From NCBI RefSeq assembly GCF_000002235.5, contig NW_022145594.1, positions 16,928,501 to 16,992,500 of the forward strand: a stretch of 64,000 bases of DNA, written 5' to 3'. A program made the translations under genes and the position numbers. Numbering within the stretch: position 1 is the stretch's first letter; each line of letters begins with the position of its first letter. A model generated the notes under the pieces. It made no database searches, was not told the origin of the DNA, and saw only the letters and a list, made by a program, of their open reading frames with translations. Positions 25,148 through 36,180 of the stretch are shown in pieces. This stretch comes from Strongylocentrotus purpuratus. Lineage: Eukaryota > Echinodermata > Echinoidea > Camarodonta > Strongylocentrotidae.

Positions 25148-25283
25148 CAGATTCGTTTAAATATCGCCCTTCCTCGGAAGCGGTGGTTCCCATCGATTCG
25201 TCTTCACACATATCCCCAATGTTTGACATGCCAGGGTATTGTACAGCGGGGGCGTTACTCCGTATAAGAAAAGTACGAGGCAT
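25148..25283 (-). CDS. ovo: OVO-like zinc-finger factor, exon 1 with start codon
   Basis: The ATG at 25,283 sits in a strong Kozak context (GCCACC before ATG). The protein begins MPRTFLIRS, a SNAG-type repressor N-terminus as in vertebrate OVOL and Snail/Gfi1 proteins, which in those families recruits LSD1-CoREST. The exon gives 45 codons plus one base and ends at AATCTG|GTAAGA, phase 1, matching exon 2. The four exons sum to 2,418 bp (805 residues plus stop). Promoter and 5' UTR limits cannot be read. Confidence 0.88.
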
Positions 25284-26693
25284 GGTGGCAACATCCGCCT
25301 CCTTTGAATTACAGGATAAGTGACGAAATTTGTCTTTGGCTTGTCCAGAACAGCTAATGGTTTCTAACGGACCTGGGCCTGTCCGACAATTATACCCGGC
25401 TCCTTGAACTCCGCATCGTTCTTTTCACCATTCCTATCAGGACGTTGGACTTCCCCGTCGACGATTTCAGCAAATACACTTCAATGTTCCAACACAGTGG
25501 CATTCGCTTGTTTAACAGTTCGGGGTTTGTAACGTTTAATGCAATAAACATGCATACTACATAGTATTGAGTCAAAGGCGTAGATGAATGGCAAATGCGA
25601 TGCGGAGAAGCAAAGTTGAGAACAGCGAACTTGAACAGAGTGGCCAAAATTGGAAGGTATCGCAAAATTTGAATAGGACTCCCGATTACAGACGAATACA
25701 TACGTAAAGACTAAACAGCAATCCGTTGCATTGAACCCTAAAGCTTTATCGTCCTTTTTTCATAGCATATGAATCAATTATTGTTAGGCTTTTATTTGCG
25801 GCACGGAATTACGTGCGTGCCTTGGGCTTGTTGATCTGATGATGCCTATATGCTAGTGTCCCCCTGACTTGTTTCGAACAAAAACTGATCAAACAAAGTA
25901 CAGAGTTATAACGTATAGAGTGTATAAAAAAAAAAGTAGACCAGAAAGTAGGAATTTAAACAAGCTGTGAACTGATAATTAACACTTCGGCACATATATA
26001 GGACTATTTATATAAATTTTTGTCTTAGAATTTAAAGATGTCATTTCTGCCTTGGAACCTCCCAATTTCTTGCCAAAATAGTCCTTTTCGGGTGGGATAA
26101 CTCCTCCCCAAACCAGGGCCTCTTCTTATAGATAGTTGCGATTAATCGAGATTGATATCATCAAAACTATGTGGGTCTTCATAAGATATAGAAGACTGCA
26201 AACCTGCGATCTATTCTGAGCAATTGCAACTCTTTACAAGACGAGGCCCCGGTCTCACAAACGCTAAAGGCGGTAACCACTTACCAATATGGATCTCCTT
26301 ATTATTAAGCCAAGATCTTTTACTTTTGCTTAACCCCATCTCCCTACTCTGCAGGCACGGACTCTTATTTGACACTTTACAACGATTCCTTAAGCGTTGA
26401 GCATAGCCTAGCTCTGATAGTCTGTTGCCGTCTCCGGCGCAGCTTAAGGACAGAGCCTATGCAGAACGGTGTCAGTCTAGTCTCACAGTGCAGACACTGT
26501 TAAAAGCAGAGCGACTGACAATGGTTTGTGTCTACAAACTACTACCCTCCCCCACCTCACCTCCACAAAGCCCTGGTAACGCCGCTAAACCTCGTCGATA
26601 TTTTGCTGGTCATAAGGTTTTGTAAAAGATCATTGTTATCCGTTATGGTCTGTCACCCGGTGAAGAGAAGAACGGAATAAAATCGGGGTCAAA
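25284..26693. other. 5' flank of ovo, no supported gene
   Basis: Fairly unique, mixed-composition sequence upstream of the OVO start codon, where its 5' UTR and promoter should lie. No TATA box, splice donor or conserved site could be assigned by eye. Confidence 0.4.
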
Positions 26694-26968
26694 TCACTAT
26701 GAACATGACGGACAAAGAAAGCGGACAAAATATACAGTTCCTCATTCTACCCTCAACAATAATTTGTTATGGTAGACAAAGGAACATCCCTTCACTGCTA
26801 TTATGTAAAAATGTGTAGAAAAGGTGAATATGACTGTGACACCTGTTCTACACATTTTTACATAATAGCAGTGAAGGGATGTTCCTTTGTCTACCACAGC
26901 AATTGTTGAGGGTAGAATGAGGAACTGCAAATTTTGTCCGCTTTCTTTGTCCGTCATGTTCATAGTGA
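26694..26968. repeat. Near-perfect hairpin, ~130-bp arms
   Basis: 26,694-26,826 is the inverted copy of 26,840-26,968 with few mismatches and a 13-base loop. Outer ends read TCACTATGAACATGACGG and its complement. It may be a foldback transposon or a hairpin that could form double-stranded RNA if transcribed. Confidence 0.9.
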
Positions 26969-28264
26969 ATGTATTGATTCGTGTCCTGGATCTGATTTCG
27001 GACATATAAAATTATACCAGAATAAACTGGTTGAAAGTTAAACGATCTCTTTCGTTTACGTTGTGATTATATATCTTGTCAAAAGTAGGGTCTGTTATTG
27101 AAGAATACTGAGCAAGCTGGGTAACTCATCAAACCAGATTCTATAGGATCCGTTCTCATATTTCTAAAAAAATCCTTTCAGTCGTTTCTTGGAAATGCTA
27201 TTATTCCCATCATCATTCAAAAAAATACTGTGTGTCATAAAAATATCAGACCAAAGTTCTTCCCGTGCCGTTTCCAAATAAACCTCATTGCAGTACCCGA
27301 ATTGTGTGGTCATGTTTTAAAGATAATATGAATGTTAGCCTTGCGATTAGAAATAGAAAGAAACTCTCTGCGAGGTGATTGTGTAGTATGAAAGAATGGT
27401 TTTTTATTATGGGATTACAAAGGCAAATATACTACACAGACATAGACCATCAAAATGTGGTCCATAGACCAAACAAAACTATTTCCAGTCATGCTTGGCG
27501 TACGAGGAAAATCCAAGAGCAAATTATTCCATTTACATTTCGCATTGGTACTCTCATATATTTCTCCCATGTAGATATAAGTAGAATTAAAAGCCCCCCT
27601 AAAAAAAAAAAAAAAAAACATTTGCACGCTTACCAGGCCTCATTCTTCTCCATAACCGTATGGAATGCTATCAGGGCTTTACAATGCCAGGGCCAGGTTA
27701 TTGTGTTTATGCAGGGAGGTGAGGATAACTGCAAATTAAAAATATGATTCCTTTTCATTGAGTGTACTTGGCTTCGCAGTTCACGGGATTCTATCAATGA
27801 CCACTCAGTATATATAAATGGGTATATATTCTATATATAAACATCACGTGATGTTGCAAAGGTGAATGGTTTCAATGTGTGAACGGTGCAATCTTGTTCC
27901 AAGTAGGGGCGTCTCTATTAAAATCTTCAACGAGACTATGAGGTTTAGCTGGTCTAATGGATACCTCACTAAGGACCAGTAAGATATATAGACTAAAGGA
28001 ACGTAGACTTATGAGGTATATTTGACCAACGGGTCTTACTTAGTGGGACATAGGACCAATTGGATGTTAGATTAAAGGTAAAGATCAGTTTTGGAAACGC
28101 CCCCCCCCCCTTCTCAAAAAATGAAATGGAAGCTCTTATTACCAATCATGTGAAAGAATATGTTTTTACTAATACGTGATCATACTAATTTTGCCGAAAA
28201 ACCACCTACAAATTGAATATTTGTTAAATTATTGTATCTTTTTGGACCTGATAGATATAACGCA
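26969..28264. other. Intergenic DNA, nothing coding recognised
   Basis: Includes an A-run at 27,600-27,618. The part 27,930-28,080, with repeated GGACCAAT-like words, resembles 28,620-28,870 in style. Confidence 0.45.
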
Positions 28265-28475
28265 CGTCCGCGTAGTCACATATTCATCTTTCTGTCTGCA
28301 GTGCTTGTAACTTTACCAAGACTGGGCCAAATTTCTTATCATTGTGATGATTCCAGAACCTTGCAGTACACTCCAATATTTATATGCTAGATGATCAACC
28401 TTTTCTGATCGATTCCACAACGTTTCTTTCAAAATACAATCGCATGACCATAACTGGTCTTTATCTTTAAATGGG
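28265..28475 (-). pseudogene. Dispersed coding-like repeat, copy 1
   Basis: The minus strand reads LKETLWNRSEKVDHLAYKYW then VLQGSGIITMIRNLAQSW and a stop. It matches 33,005-33,235 (minus) and 28,965-29,090 (plus). Changes between copies largely preserve the protein, suggesting descent from a coding sequence. No family was recognised. Confidence 0.5.
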
Positions 28476-28499
28476 ACAAGGGGGTCAGCTGGATTTTAG

Positions 28500-28870
28500 A
28501 TCAGATGGGATGTGACACCAATAACATGCATGGAAATTAATATAATGATAATAATAAGGATAATATCAATATTAAGAGTGATGATGATGATGATGATGAT
28601 GATGACTGTAATGATGATGAACATAATGGCGCCTTCTTGTATAGGGCACATGGCGAAGGATCAATTGCACATAAGACCAATTGGACGTTACATCAATGAC
28701 AAACTGGAAATAATGGGATATAGTTTAATATGACCTGCGTGAAGGTCTAAAGAGATGTTACGCCAAATAGGATGTTTCATCAATTGGATGTTAGACCAAT
28801 GAGACATTAGACCATAACATATTGGAAATAATGAGTGTATTACTAATGTGACGAAGGACCAATGCATGGG
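28500..28870. repeat. Degenerate minisatellite with GACCAATTGGA words
   Basis: Repeated words such as AAGACCAATTGGACGTTA and ATTGGATGTTAGACCAATGA occur at irregular spacing, after a GAT microsatellite at 28,578-28,620. Confidence 0.55.
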
Positions 28871-28964
28871 ATTATTACTGACATTCGTAACAGTCTTCGA
28901 TCGTCGTCACCTAATCTTCTGGCTTTTACATCCTGTAAACATCAATACATATGATAACCAATCT

Positions 28965-29095
28965 TGATCGCATCAACTCGAATTCTTCACCCTATTCAAT
29001 CAGGCGGTAACGATACAGTTGAGTTCTGGTCATGCGATTGTACTGTGAAAGAAACGGTGAAGAGACTATCTGAAAAATTACCAACCTTTAGCATA
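28965..29095 (+). pseudogene. Dispersed coding-like repeat, copy 2 (inverted)
   Basis: TTGAGTTCTGGTCATGCGAT and the following GAAAGAAACGGTG match the other two copies in the opposite orientation. Homology fades after about 29,085, before the conserved MIRNLAQSW end. Confidence 0.45.
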
Positions 29096-29593
29096 CTTGT
29101 TTTATCGTCCTAAATCCGTTTGGGTCGTTTTGATGTGTGCCAAAAGTTCATGCCTGAGAGAATCACAGCGTGATCAGTTATACCAAGGCTATTTTATAAA
29201 AGATTTCTATACAAAATGAAAGAAAGCGTATTATATTATCTTTTGCAAAATGTGTATTTCTTATATTTGGATGATTGTCTGACTGCGATAGCTTGTCCCC
29301 CTCTCTCTCTCTCTCTCTCTCCCTTTTTTCTCTGTTTCTATACGTATATCTGTGACCTCCTTTTTTTTCTTTCTAACACAGACAAACAACCCTATCTCTC
29401 TAAACAAAACCCACTATTTGTTATTTTCCTTTCAATGCCAGTGTTAAGAGGGCCCTGGTTATCTGGTGAAGGTGAAGGTTTTAATAAATAGTTTCAAGCT
29501 GTCGACCTTTTTTTGTTAGTTCTTTTTTTTACCTATTCCCACAAGCCCCATATCCGTACGAGTATTTTCTACACAGTTCGGTGGCCAACCAAC

Positions 29594-30262
29594 TATAGGG
29601 ACTTTTAGATTTGCGTGGACTGATACGTGTGACGTCCATTCAAGGCAGCGCATTAAAATGGCGTCCATCGTAGCAATCCACATTGTCTTCGTGCGAATAT
29701 AAAAGTCCCTATTAGGGACTTTTAGATTTGCGTGGACTGATACCTGCAACGTCCATTCAAGGCAGCGCATTAAAATGACGTCGATCGTAGCAATCCACAT
29801 TGTCTTCGTGCGAATCTTAGTTAGACCGCTCCAGAGGAACGGGTCTTGAGGAACGGTTTGCGAGCGTTCACACTCCGACCAGTTTTTTTTTATTGCTCAA
29901 ACCGCTCCACGAGTCAAAGTGGTCTTGTTGCTATGGCAGCTCAGGTCAGCAGGTCATTTTTTTCGCGCGCGGAATACAAACCGTATGTACCGTACTACAT
30001 GTTTCGCACGGAACGTCACTAGCTCACTTCCGGTCAAAGTACGCTTCCGTTCACATTGCACGTTAGAGCGGTCCAAACCGCTCTTAATAAGACCCGTTCC
30101 TCAAGACCACCTCCCGAGGTGGTTTTTCTGGAGCGGTCCAGAAGTCCACTTCCTGGACCACTTTGACCGTTCTCACTCACCTAAGAACTGCTCCTGAGGA
30201 ACGGGTCTTAGTTAGACCGCTCCAACGAAGTGAATGAGAACGGGGTCTAAAAGTCCCTATTA
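29594..30262. mobile_element. Nested MITE with TAGGGACTTTTAGA ends
   Basis: Outer ends TAGGGACTTTTAGATTTGCG and TCTAAAAGTCCCTATTA are inverted. A 117-bp unit is repeated in tandem at the left (29,596-29,711, then from about 29,712). The middle, 29,817-30,240, is a second inverted structure built from AGACCGCTCC and GAGGAACGGGTCTT. This looks like one element inserted in another. Confidence 0.7.
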
Positions 30263-30424
30263 TCACGCCACCTCCACGACTCAATTGTTTTGTTTGCACT
30301 GAAATGTGATTTTTTAGTACGATCGAGTCTCTTCTCCTTGGTGATCATTTCTGAACAGTATATCATTCACACTTATCGTCACTTCTCTCTTCCCTTAGAA
30401 CAGTTTCTTTAATCAATATAACAA

Positions 30425-30990
30425 TGATTTGTTGTTGTACAAATGCCATTTTTGGTACAGGGCTTTCTTAGGTCCTACTGAGCGATATTGGAGTCGGAGC
30501 CCCCGGCAAGAATATCATATAAGGGTGTGGGGCGGTCGTATAACCACAATCCAATGTGATCTTACATGATATAACATGAGGCTCCGGCACAGCTCCCCCC
30601 CCCCCTCCCCCTTAGCACATATGCATGGGGACTCCTACCCTACCATCATTCAGCAGGTCCTAATGAAGCCCTGTAAAAAATGGCATTTGTACAACAACAA
30701 ATCAATTTTATATTACCTTCTAAATTAGTTGGGGGCTACGAGGCGACTTCCCCACCCCACACCCTTAAGTAATATTCTTGCCGGGGGCTCCTACCCTAAT
30801 ATCGTTCAGTTGGTCCTAAGGAAGCCCTGTACCAAAAATAGTATTTCTACAACAACATATCAATCTGATACAAATTATTTCGGGGTCCAAAAAGACGCCC
30901 CAGCCTCACACCCTAAAATTGACATTTTTGCCGGGGGCTCCTAGCCTAATATCGTTAAGTGGGTCCTAAGGAAGCTCTGTACCAAAAATG
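30425..30990. repeat. Inverted plus tandem repeat block
   Basis: 30,430-30,540 is inverted relative to 30,620-30,705 (GTACAAATGCCATTTTTGGTACAG against its complement). The right arm then recurs in tandem at about 30,780-30,860 and 30,935-30,990 with GCCGGGGGCTCCTA.CCTAAT. Non-coding. Confidence 0.65.
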
Positions 30991-31863
30991 ACGCTTTTAT
31001 CCGGCAAGTAACGATACTCAATAAATTTTACGCAAAGCCACCTGATTATTAGCATCACAACATTTATGTACATTGTGGAAATGTCGTGAGACGTGGGATA
31101 CAAATATGTCTCGAGAGGTTCTGGTTGAAACAATGGCAAGATGTGACTCAAATAGTACTATTGGAGTCACCAAGGCCCAAAGCTTCAACCAAAACTAGCT
31201 GCATACAAAAAATTATTATCCAAACAAAAATTATATTACAATTCTAAAAAGTACATATATTTTTCAATTTACTATTTAAATTTTTAAAAATGTGCTAGTC
31301 ATAAATTGTACTTTTAGTTGAGGTACTCTTTACGCCTTGGGAACCGTGCAGCGTTGCAGGGGCAGAACCGCGAATCTCCCCCCCCCCCCCCGAAAATGAT
31401 GATGCCCAGATATACTCCAATCGTCAAAGAACAAAATAGACAAAATATTATTCTCGAATTTATCCACAGCCATTATAATATCCAACAATAAAATAATTTC
31501 GCGCTCTTCAAATACCTATTCATCAATGATACTTGTGAACTTGGTCTACGAATTGTGCCGTGGGGCCTACGGGTAAATAACGTGCATATACATGTGAGTT
31601 ACAGAACACGTGAACTCTATTCACGTGGCAAAATGAAGCAGTTAATATGTACGGTTAAAAGAAATGGCTGAAACTCAGTTTTGTTAGGTAAACCGCGATT
31701 GAACCCAGTTACTCAATGAGCCGTGAGAGGTGGACGCGAGAGTATGGGATGTATTAAGTACTTGCGTGCAGGGGGAGAGGCAAGCGCAAACGCTTCTATA
31801 ACGTAGAATGTGTCAAACCCCGGGGTCCAGCCCTTATGAATAAAGTTACACGCAAGGTATCAT
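30991..31863. other. Intergenic DNA, nothing recognised
   Basis: Mixed AT-rich sequence with a C-run near 31,378. No gene or repeat family was assigned. Confidence 0.45.
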
Positions 31864-32008
31864 TATGGACTTTTAGATTTGCACGTCGATATAGTGGACT
31901 GCTACGTGTGACGTCCTTTTAAGGCACTGCAGCCCGACAGTGCCTTAAAAGGATGTCACACGTAGCAGTTCACTATGTCGGCGTGCAAATCTAATCTAAA
32001 AGTCCATA
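31864..32008. mobile_element. Palindromic MITE, ~145 bp
   Basis: The left arm TATGGACTTTTAGATTTGCA and the right arm TCTAAAAGTCCATA pair over nearly the whole length around a short centre. The end GGACTTTTAGATTTGC links it to the element at 29,594-30,262. Confidence 0.8.
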
Positions 32009-33004
32009 TTTGCTGGAGGAGGATTGCGCCAGTGACTGACACGGGTTTTGACGCGCCATGTAAGAGCAATGATCAGCCTTGCGTTTATGGCGTATGAGCT
32101 TACTGCCTTAACAGGCTCCATGTAGAAACTAATAATGCATTCGAAATGACGTATTGTCTGCAAAGGGCATACAGAACAGATTGACGCGTCAAATCCATTA
32201 CCTTGCGGCCGGTGCACACAAAGCGTTAGTCCGACTGCGTTAATATCATTCCCTGCGCTAATATATCAATTAAAGGAAAAAGTACCAGTTTTCAATGCAT
32301 TGTTTGCACAGTTTATGTTGCGTCTACGTTTCTGTACGGTGCTACTCTGACACGGTGTGCCAAAGACCGCACCCTGCAATCGCTGGCGCAGTTTTACGTC
32401 AGGCGAATGACGTCACATGTGCAACGGGCCTTACTTTACAGACTCCATAATACTGACTCAATATAAGTATTCATTTTCTCTAGTCATGCTCAAAGCCAGT
32501 CTCATACTATTGTTAGAATTTACGAATGCCAGCCCCAGGTACCCCCCATTTTCAATATTAAAGTATAAAATATGACATGCTCGCTATCGCATGACGGGCG
32601 TGATGTAACGGATACAATGAACAGCATTCATCTCTCTAAAGCCACTGTACACTAAACGGCCCGAATACCTCCCGATTTCCGAAGAAATTGCAATTACTTT
32701 CAATTTGGACAATTTGAATATCACGCTTTTTTATTCAGATTCTTGAGTCATTTAAAAAAGCTGATTTATTTCATTTTAGCGCAATTTTAGACTGACAAGT
32801 AGAAGGTTCAAAGAGAAGGACGAGGAGTTATAAGGAGAGGTGAAAATAATTTGTGAGCGTTATTATTGTTACTATACAAGTGTGGAAGAACATCAAAGAA
32901 AAAACGTTCCCTGAAAAGCATGGCTCTTCAAATACCTTCATATTCTAAATATGACAAGTACTAACAGCTTAAAACGAAGCCCGATTTTTATGCCACATGT
33001 TTGT
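32009..33004. other. Intergenic DNA, nothing recognised
   Basis: No exon or repeat could be supported. Confidence 0.45.
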
Positions 33005-33235
33005 GTAGTCCCATATACATCTTTCTGTGTACAGTGCTTGTTACCTTACCAAGACTGGGCCAAATTTCTTATCATTTTGATGACTCCAGAAACTTGCAGT
33101 ACACACCAATAGTTATATGTTACATGATCAACTTTTTCTGATAGATTCCGCACCGTTTCTTTTACGATGCAATCCCATGACCGGAACTCAATTTTATCTT
33201 TAAGGTCGAGATCAGCATCAAGCAGGAGACAATAT
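33005..33235 (-). pseudogene. Dispersed coding-like repeat, copy 3
   Basis: This is the longest open copy. The minus strand reads SWDCIVKETVRNLSEKVDHV and later VLQVSGVIKMIRNLAQSW before a stop. Upstream residues (YCLLLDADLDLKDKIEF) remain open. It could be part of a mobile element or a decayed gene family. Confidence 0.5.
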
Positions 33236-34744
33236 TTAGGCCTGTCTGCCTGTTCTGAGGTCACTACGAATCTGGACTCGGTTTACCTTTTTCCCAGCTC
33301 TTCCAAAGTATCTTACAATGCTCCCATCTTGTTTCATTTCATCACTAAACTGACTAATCAAAACACTTTTTTAAATTCTGTGGACAGCGTGCCATTCTGA
33401 CAAAGAATAGGCCTTATTGGGTACCTGGGAGGATTATTGCTTAAAATGCACTGTGCGCTGATAAGGCCGCCGGAGCTAAAGCAAGGGTAATAAATTTCAA
33501 AGCTCTTTGGAAGCGCATAGAGATGTTATTTCAAAACGTATTATGCGCTAAACAAGAACTGAACTATTATCATTATTATCATTATTACAAACAATATTAG
33601 TGCTAACGTCATATTCGATTGTCGTCTAGGTTAATGGATCTAAATAACCAAGCATGCACATGCACAATGATGCACATTCTAGCAACGGCCGGCTGGAGCA
33701 GGGCAAATTCAGTGTCTGTCGCTGTTGTGCTAGGCACAGACGAGACCATTTTCGTAATGTAATCAAATTGAATGCATAAATATTTGTTAAGTGCCATGTG
33801 TTTCACTTGTTATGAATAATTGTAGAACAGCAGTCAAAAAGCGAATTGCATTGCTAGGTAGGACAACAATTATGGCTTGTCCAACCTAACAACACGGAAT
33901 GTATGCAATTTGCATTACAGTACGAATGCGGCATATTGTTTGGAAAAATTAACCTTGAAAAATATGACCTTAGCCAGGATGACGTCGAACTTCGGCACTA
34001 TACCTATTGAGGTTTTGGTAAAAAATCAGTGAAGCGATGGACAACCCTTCTACCTGAAAGGAAGCGAAAATATGTTTAAGTGAATAGCGAAAAACGGTGT
34101 ACAAACACAACACAGAGCATACAAATTAACATCGTATAAATGAGGAAGGAACAATAGTTTACAGTGATGTACCAGTGGGTCAAACGCTATACAAACCGTT
34201 GTGCACAACATTTGTCATCCCCTTGCCTATCTTTTAACTATGAATTTTTATTTTTGTGATGGAATGAATGAATATCCTCAAGTTTGTTATGACTTAAATG
34301 TGACAAACAAGCGAAAGAATAGCAACAACAGATATTTCATTAAATACTTAATTTTAGGGGTATTTTATTCATGGATTCCAAAAAATTCCATGTTAAAAAT
34401 TATTCATACCCTCGGTTTACCTAGTCCAATGTATTTCCTTAAAGCCTCGGTCACAAATGCCATTACGAACTGCTACGAACGCCGTAAGAACGATTTTCAG
34501 AAATGGAAATTCGCGAAGACAATGGAAAAACAGGGAGATTCGTACGAAATAATCGTTCGTACGAATATTTGTAACCGAGCCATTAGCCTCACTGCACTAC
34601 TTATAGCTACTTGCGCCCTCTATATAGCAAACAATGCCCAATCGGTGCCTGTTGGTCCCCCATGATTTCCCTTTTCTCATGTTAATTGAGAGTGACCGTG
34701 ACATGTAAGTGACCTTGCAGGGAGGTCTAATCCCCCTGGCCAAA
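33236..34744. other. Intergenic DNA, nothing firmly recognised
   Basis: The part 34,590-34,740 resembles the interior of the MITE at 23,189-23,672. Elsewhere no gene is supported. Confidence 0.45.
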
Positions 34745-34925
34745 CTAGTGCAGACGGGCTTTAATAGTCGACAGAGTAACCTTTGTTTTTGTTTGACTGT
34801 ATCAAGACGGTTCCTGTAAGTGTCCATAAGCACATTCTGCATGTCTCCTGTGGTATGTTGGCCTTCTCGTCCTTGGCAAAAGCCTCCAGCTGGGTCAGGT
34901 GGGACGGTCTCCTAACTATCACTAT
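34745..34925 (-). pseudogene. Tc1/mariner transposase fragment, C-terminal
   Basis: The minus strand reads RRPSHLTQLEAFAKDE and, in a shifted frame, QNVLMDTYRNRLDTVKQ. This matches the end of Tc1-type transposases. The frame is broken and no terminal repeats are seen. Confidence 0.7.
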
Positions 34926-35073
34926 GGGACCCGTTTCACAAAGCCTTTTTTCAATGACAAATGAAAAAATTCTGTGTCAAATCTGCTGATAACCAATCAG
35001 AAGCAAGGATTTCAGAAGTTTATAACAAAAACTGTCATTCGTCACTGATGACAAGTTTAGTGAAACGCCCCTC
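34926..35073. mobile_element. ~150-bp MITE between two Tc1 fragments
   Basis: The ends GGGACCCGTTTCACAAAG and AGTGAAACGCCCC are inverted. The body has ACAAATGAAAAAATTCTG and TGTCATTCGTCACTGATG with CCAATCAGAAGCAAGGATTT. Confidence 0.75.
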
Positions 35074-35214
35074 TGTAGTATGTTGGCCCACTCGTCCTTG
35101 GCAGAAGCCTTCAGCTGGGTCAGGTTGGACGGTCTCCTCGCCATCACTCTGGTCTTCAGCTCCCACCACAGATTCTCTATGGGATTAAGGTCGGGACTTT
35201 GACTTGGTCATTCC
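35074..35214 (-). pseudogene. Tc1/mariner transposase fragment with DD34E region
   Basis: The minus strand reads [18 protein letters not shown] then [15 protein letters not shown], which covers the last catalytic Glu of the DD34E triad. A TGA replaces the Trp usually found before PSQSPDLNP. It overlaps in content with 34,745-34,925, so these are two partial copies and not one element split in two. Confidence 0.8.
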
Positions 35215-35365
35215 AGGGGGGTGTTTCACAAAACTTTTCATGAGTGACAAATGCCAGTTTTTGTTATAAGCTACTGAAATCCTTGCTTCTGATTGGTTAT
35301 CAGCAGATTTGTCACTGATTTTTGTAATTTGTCATTGATAAAAGGCTTTGTGAAACGGTTCCCAG
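35215..35365. mobile_element. Same ~150-bp MITE, opposite orientation
   Basis: Contains AAATCCTTGCTTCTGATTGG, the complement of the body of the element at 34,926-35,073, between GGGGTGTTTCACAAAA and TTTGTGAAACGGTTCCC. Confidence 0.75.
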
Positions 35366-35840
35366 TACTTGGACACCATTGTCCTCGAATCACTGCTTTA
35401 CTAGGGTGGCATTGGCACTTCGAGTTCTTCTCCACAAGGTCCTCTTCACCAAAGGAACGTGAGAAAACCTAATCACAGTGAGGACAGTGTGGACAATCGA
35501 AAAAACACGATACAACACATGTTTACGCCATTCAACTCTTTTCCGCCTCCACACACTTTTTATTCTCCAAATGTGTGAAATACAAACAATAACATACAAT
35601 TGAATGAAATAAACGTTTTCAATATTGATTGCTTGTACATAATTAAACAAAACTTATTTGCAATATATATAACTCTAGTAACATAGTTAACTTATAAGTA
35701 CCTAAACTAAACATAATATATATGTAAATTTTAAATGTTATTCACTTATTATTTTACTGGAACAATGCCTGCTCCGCCCTGCCCCCTCTCTCACACAAAC
35801 ACACACACGCACGCACACGCACACACACACACCCCACATA

Positions 35841-35877
<37 letters not shown>

Positions 35878-36180
35878 TATTCAAACTTAGTTTGCAGATT
35901 TCTTGTTATATGAAATCAACTAGGGTATCATGTGGAATAGATTTTTGAAGACAAATACATAATGCTCTTTGATTAATATCAAACGGTGTTTTGATCACTA
36001 GTACATTTAATCAGTAAGCACTTTAATCATGAACAACAGAAACTTCGTGTAGCTTAAGCAAACAAAACCTTTGACCACTAACAGTAGTTGACTGAAAATG
36101 AGCTGATTGTAGTTCTCCCAGAGAGAAACGCTCTAATATTTGTTGATTGATTCCAGGAAATGTATCAAAGCTTTGCGAAA
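35366..36180. other. Intergenic DNA with CA/TA microsatellites
   Basis: CA repeats at about 35,797-35,833 and TA repeats at 35,844-35,873. No gene supported. Confidence 0.6.

Noticed and set aside
25390-25701. 103-residue minus-strand frame upstream of the OVO start
   Set aside because: No homology or splice evidence. It more likely overlaps the 5' UTR or promoter.
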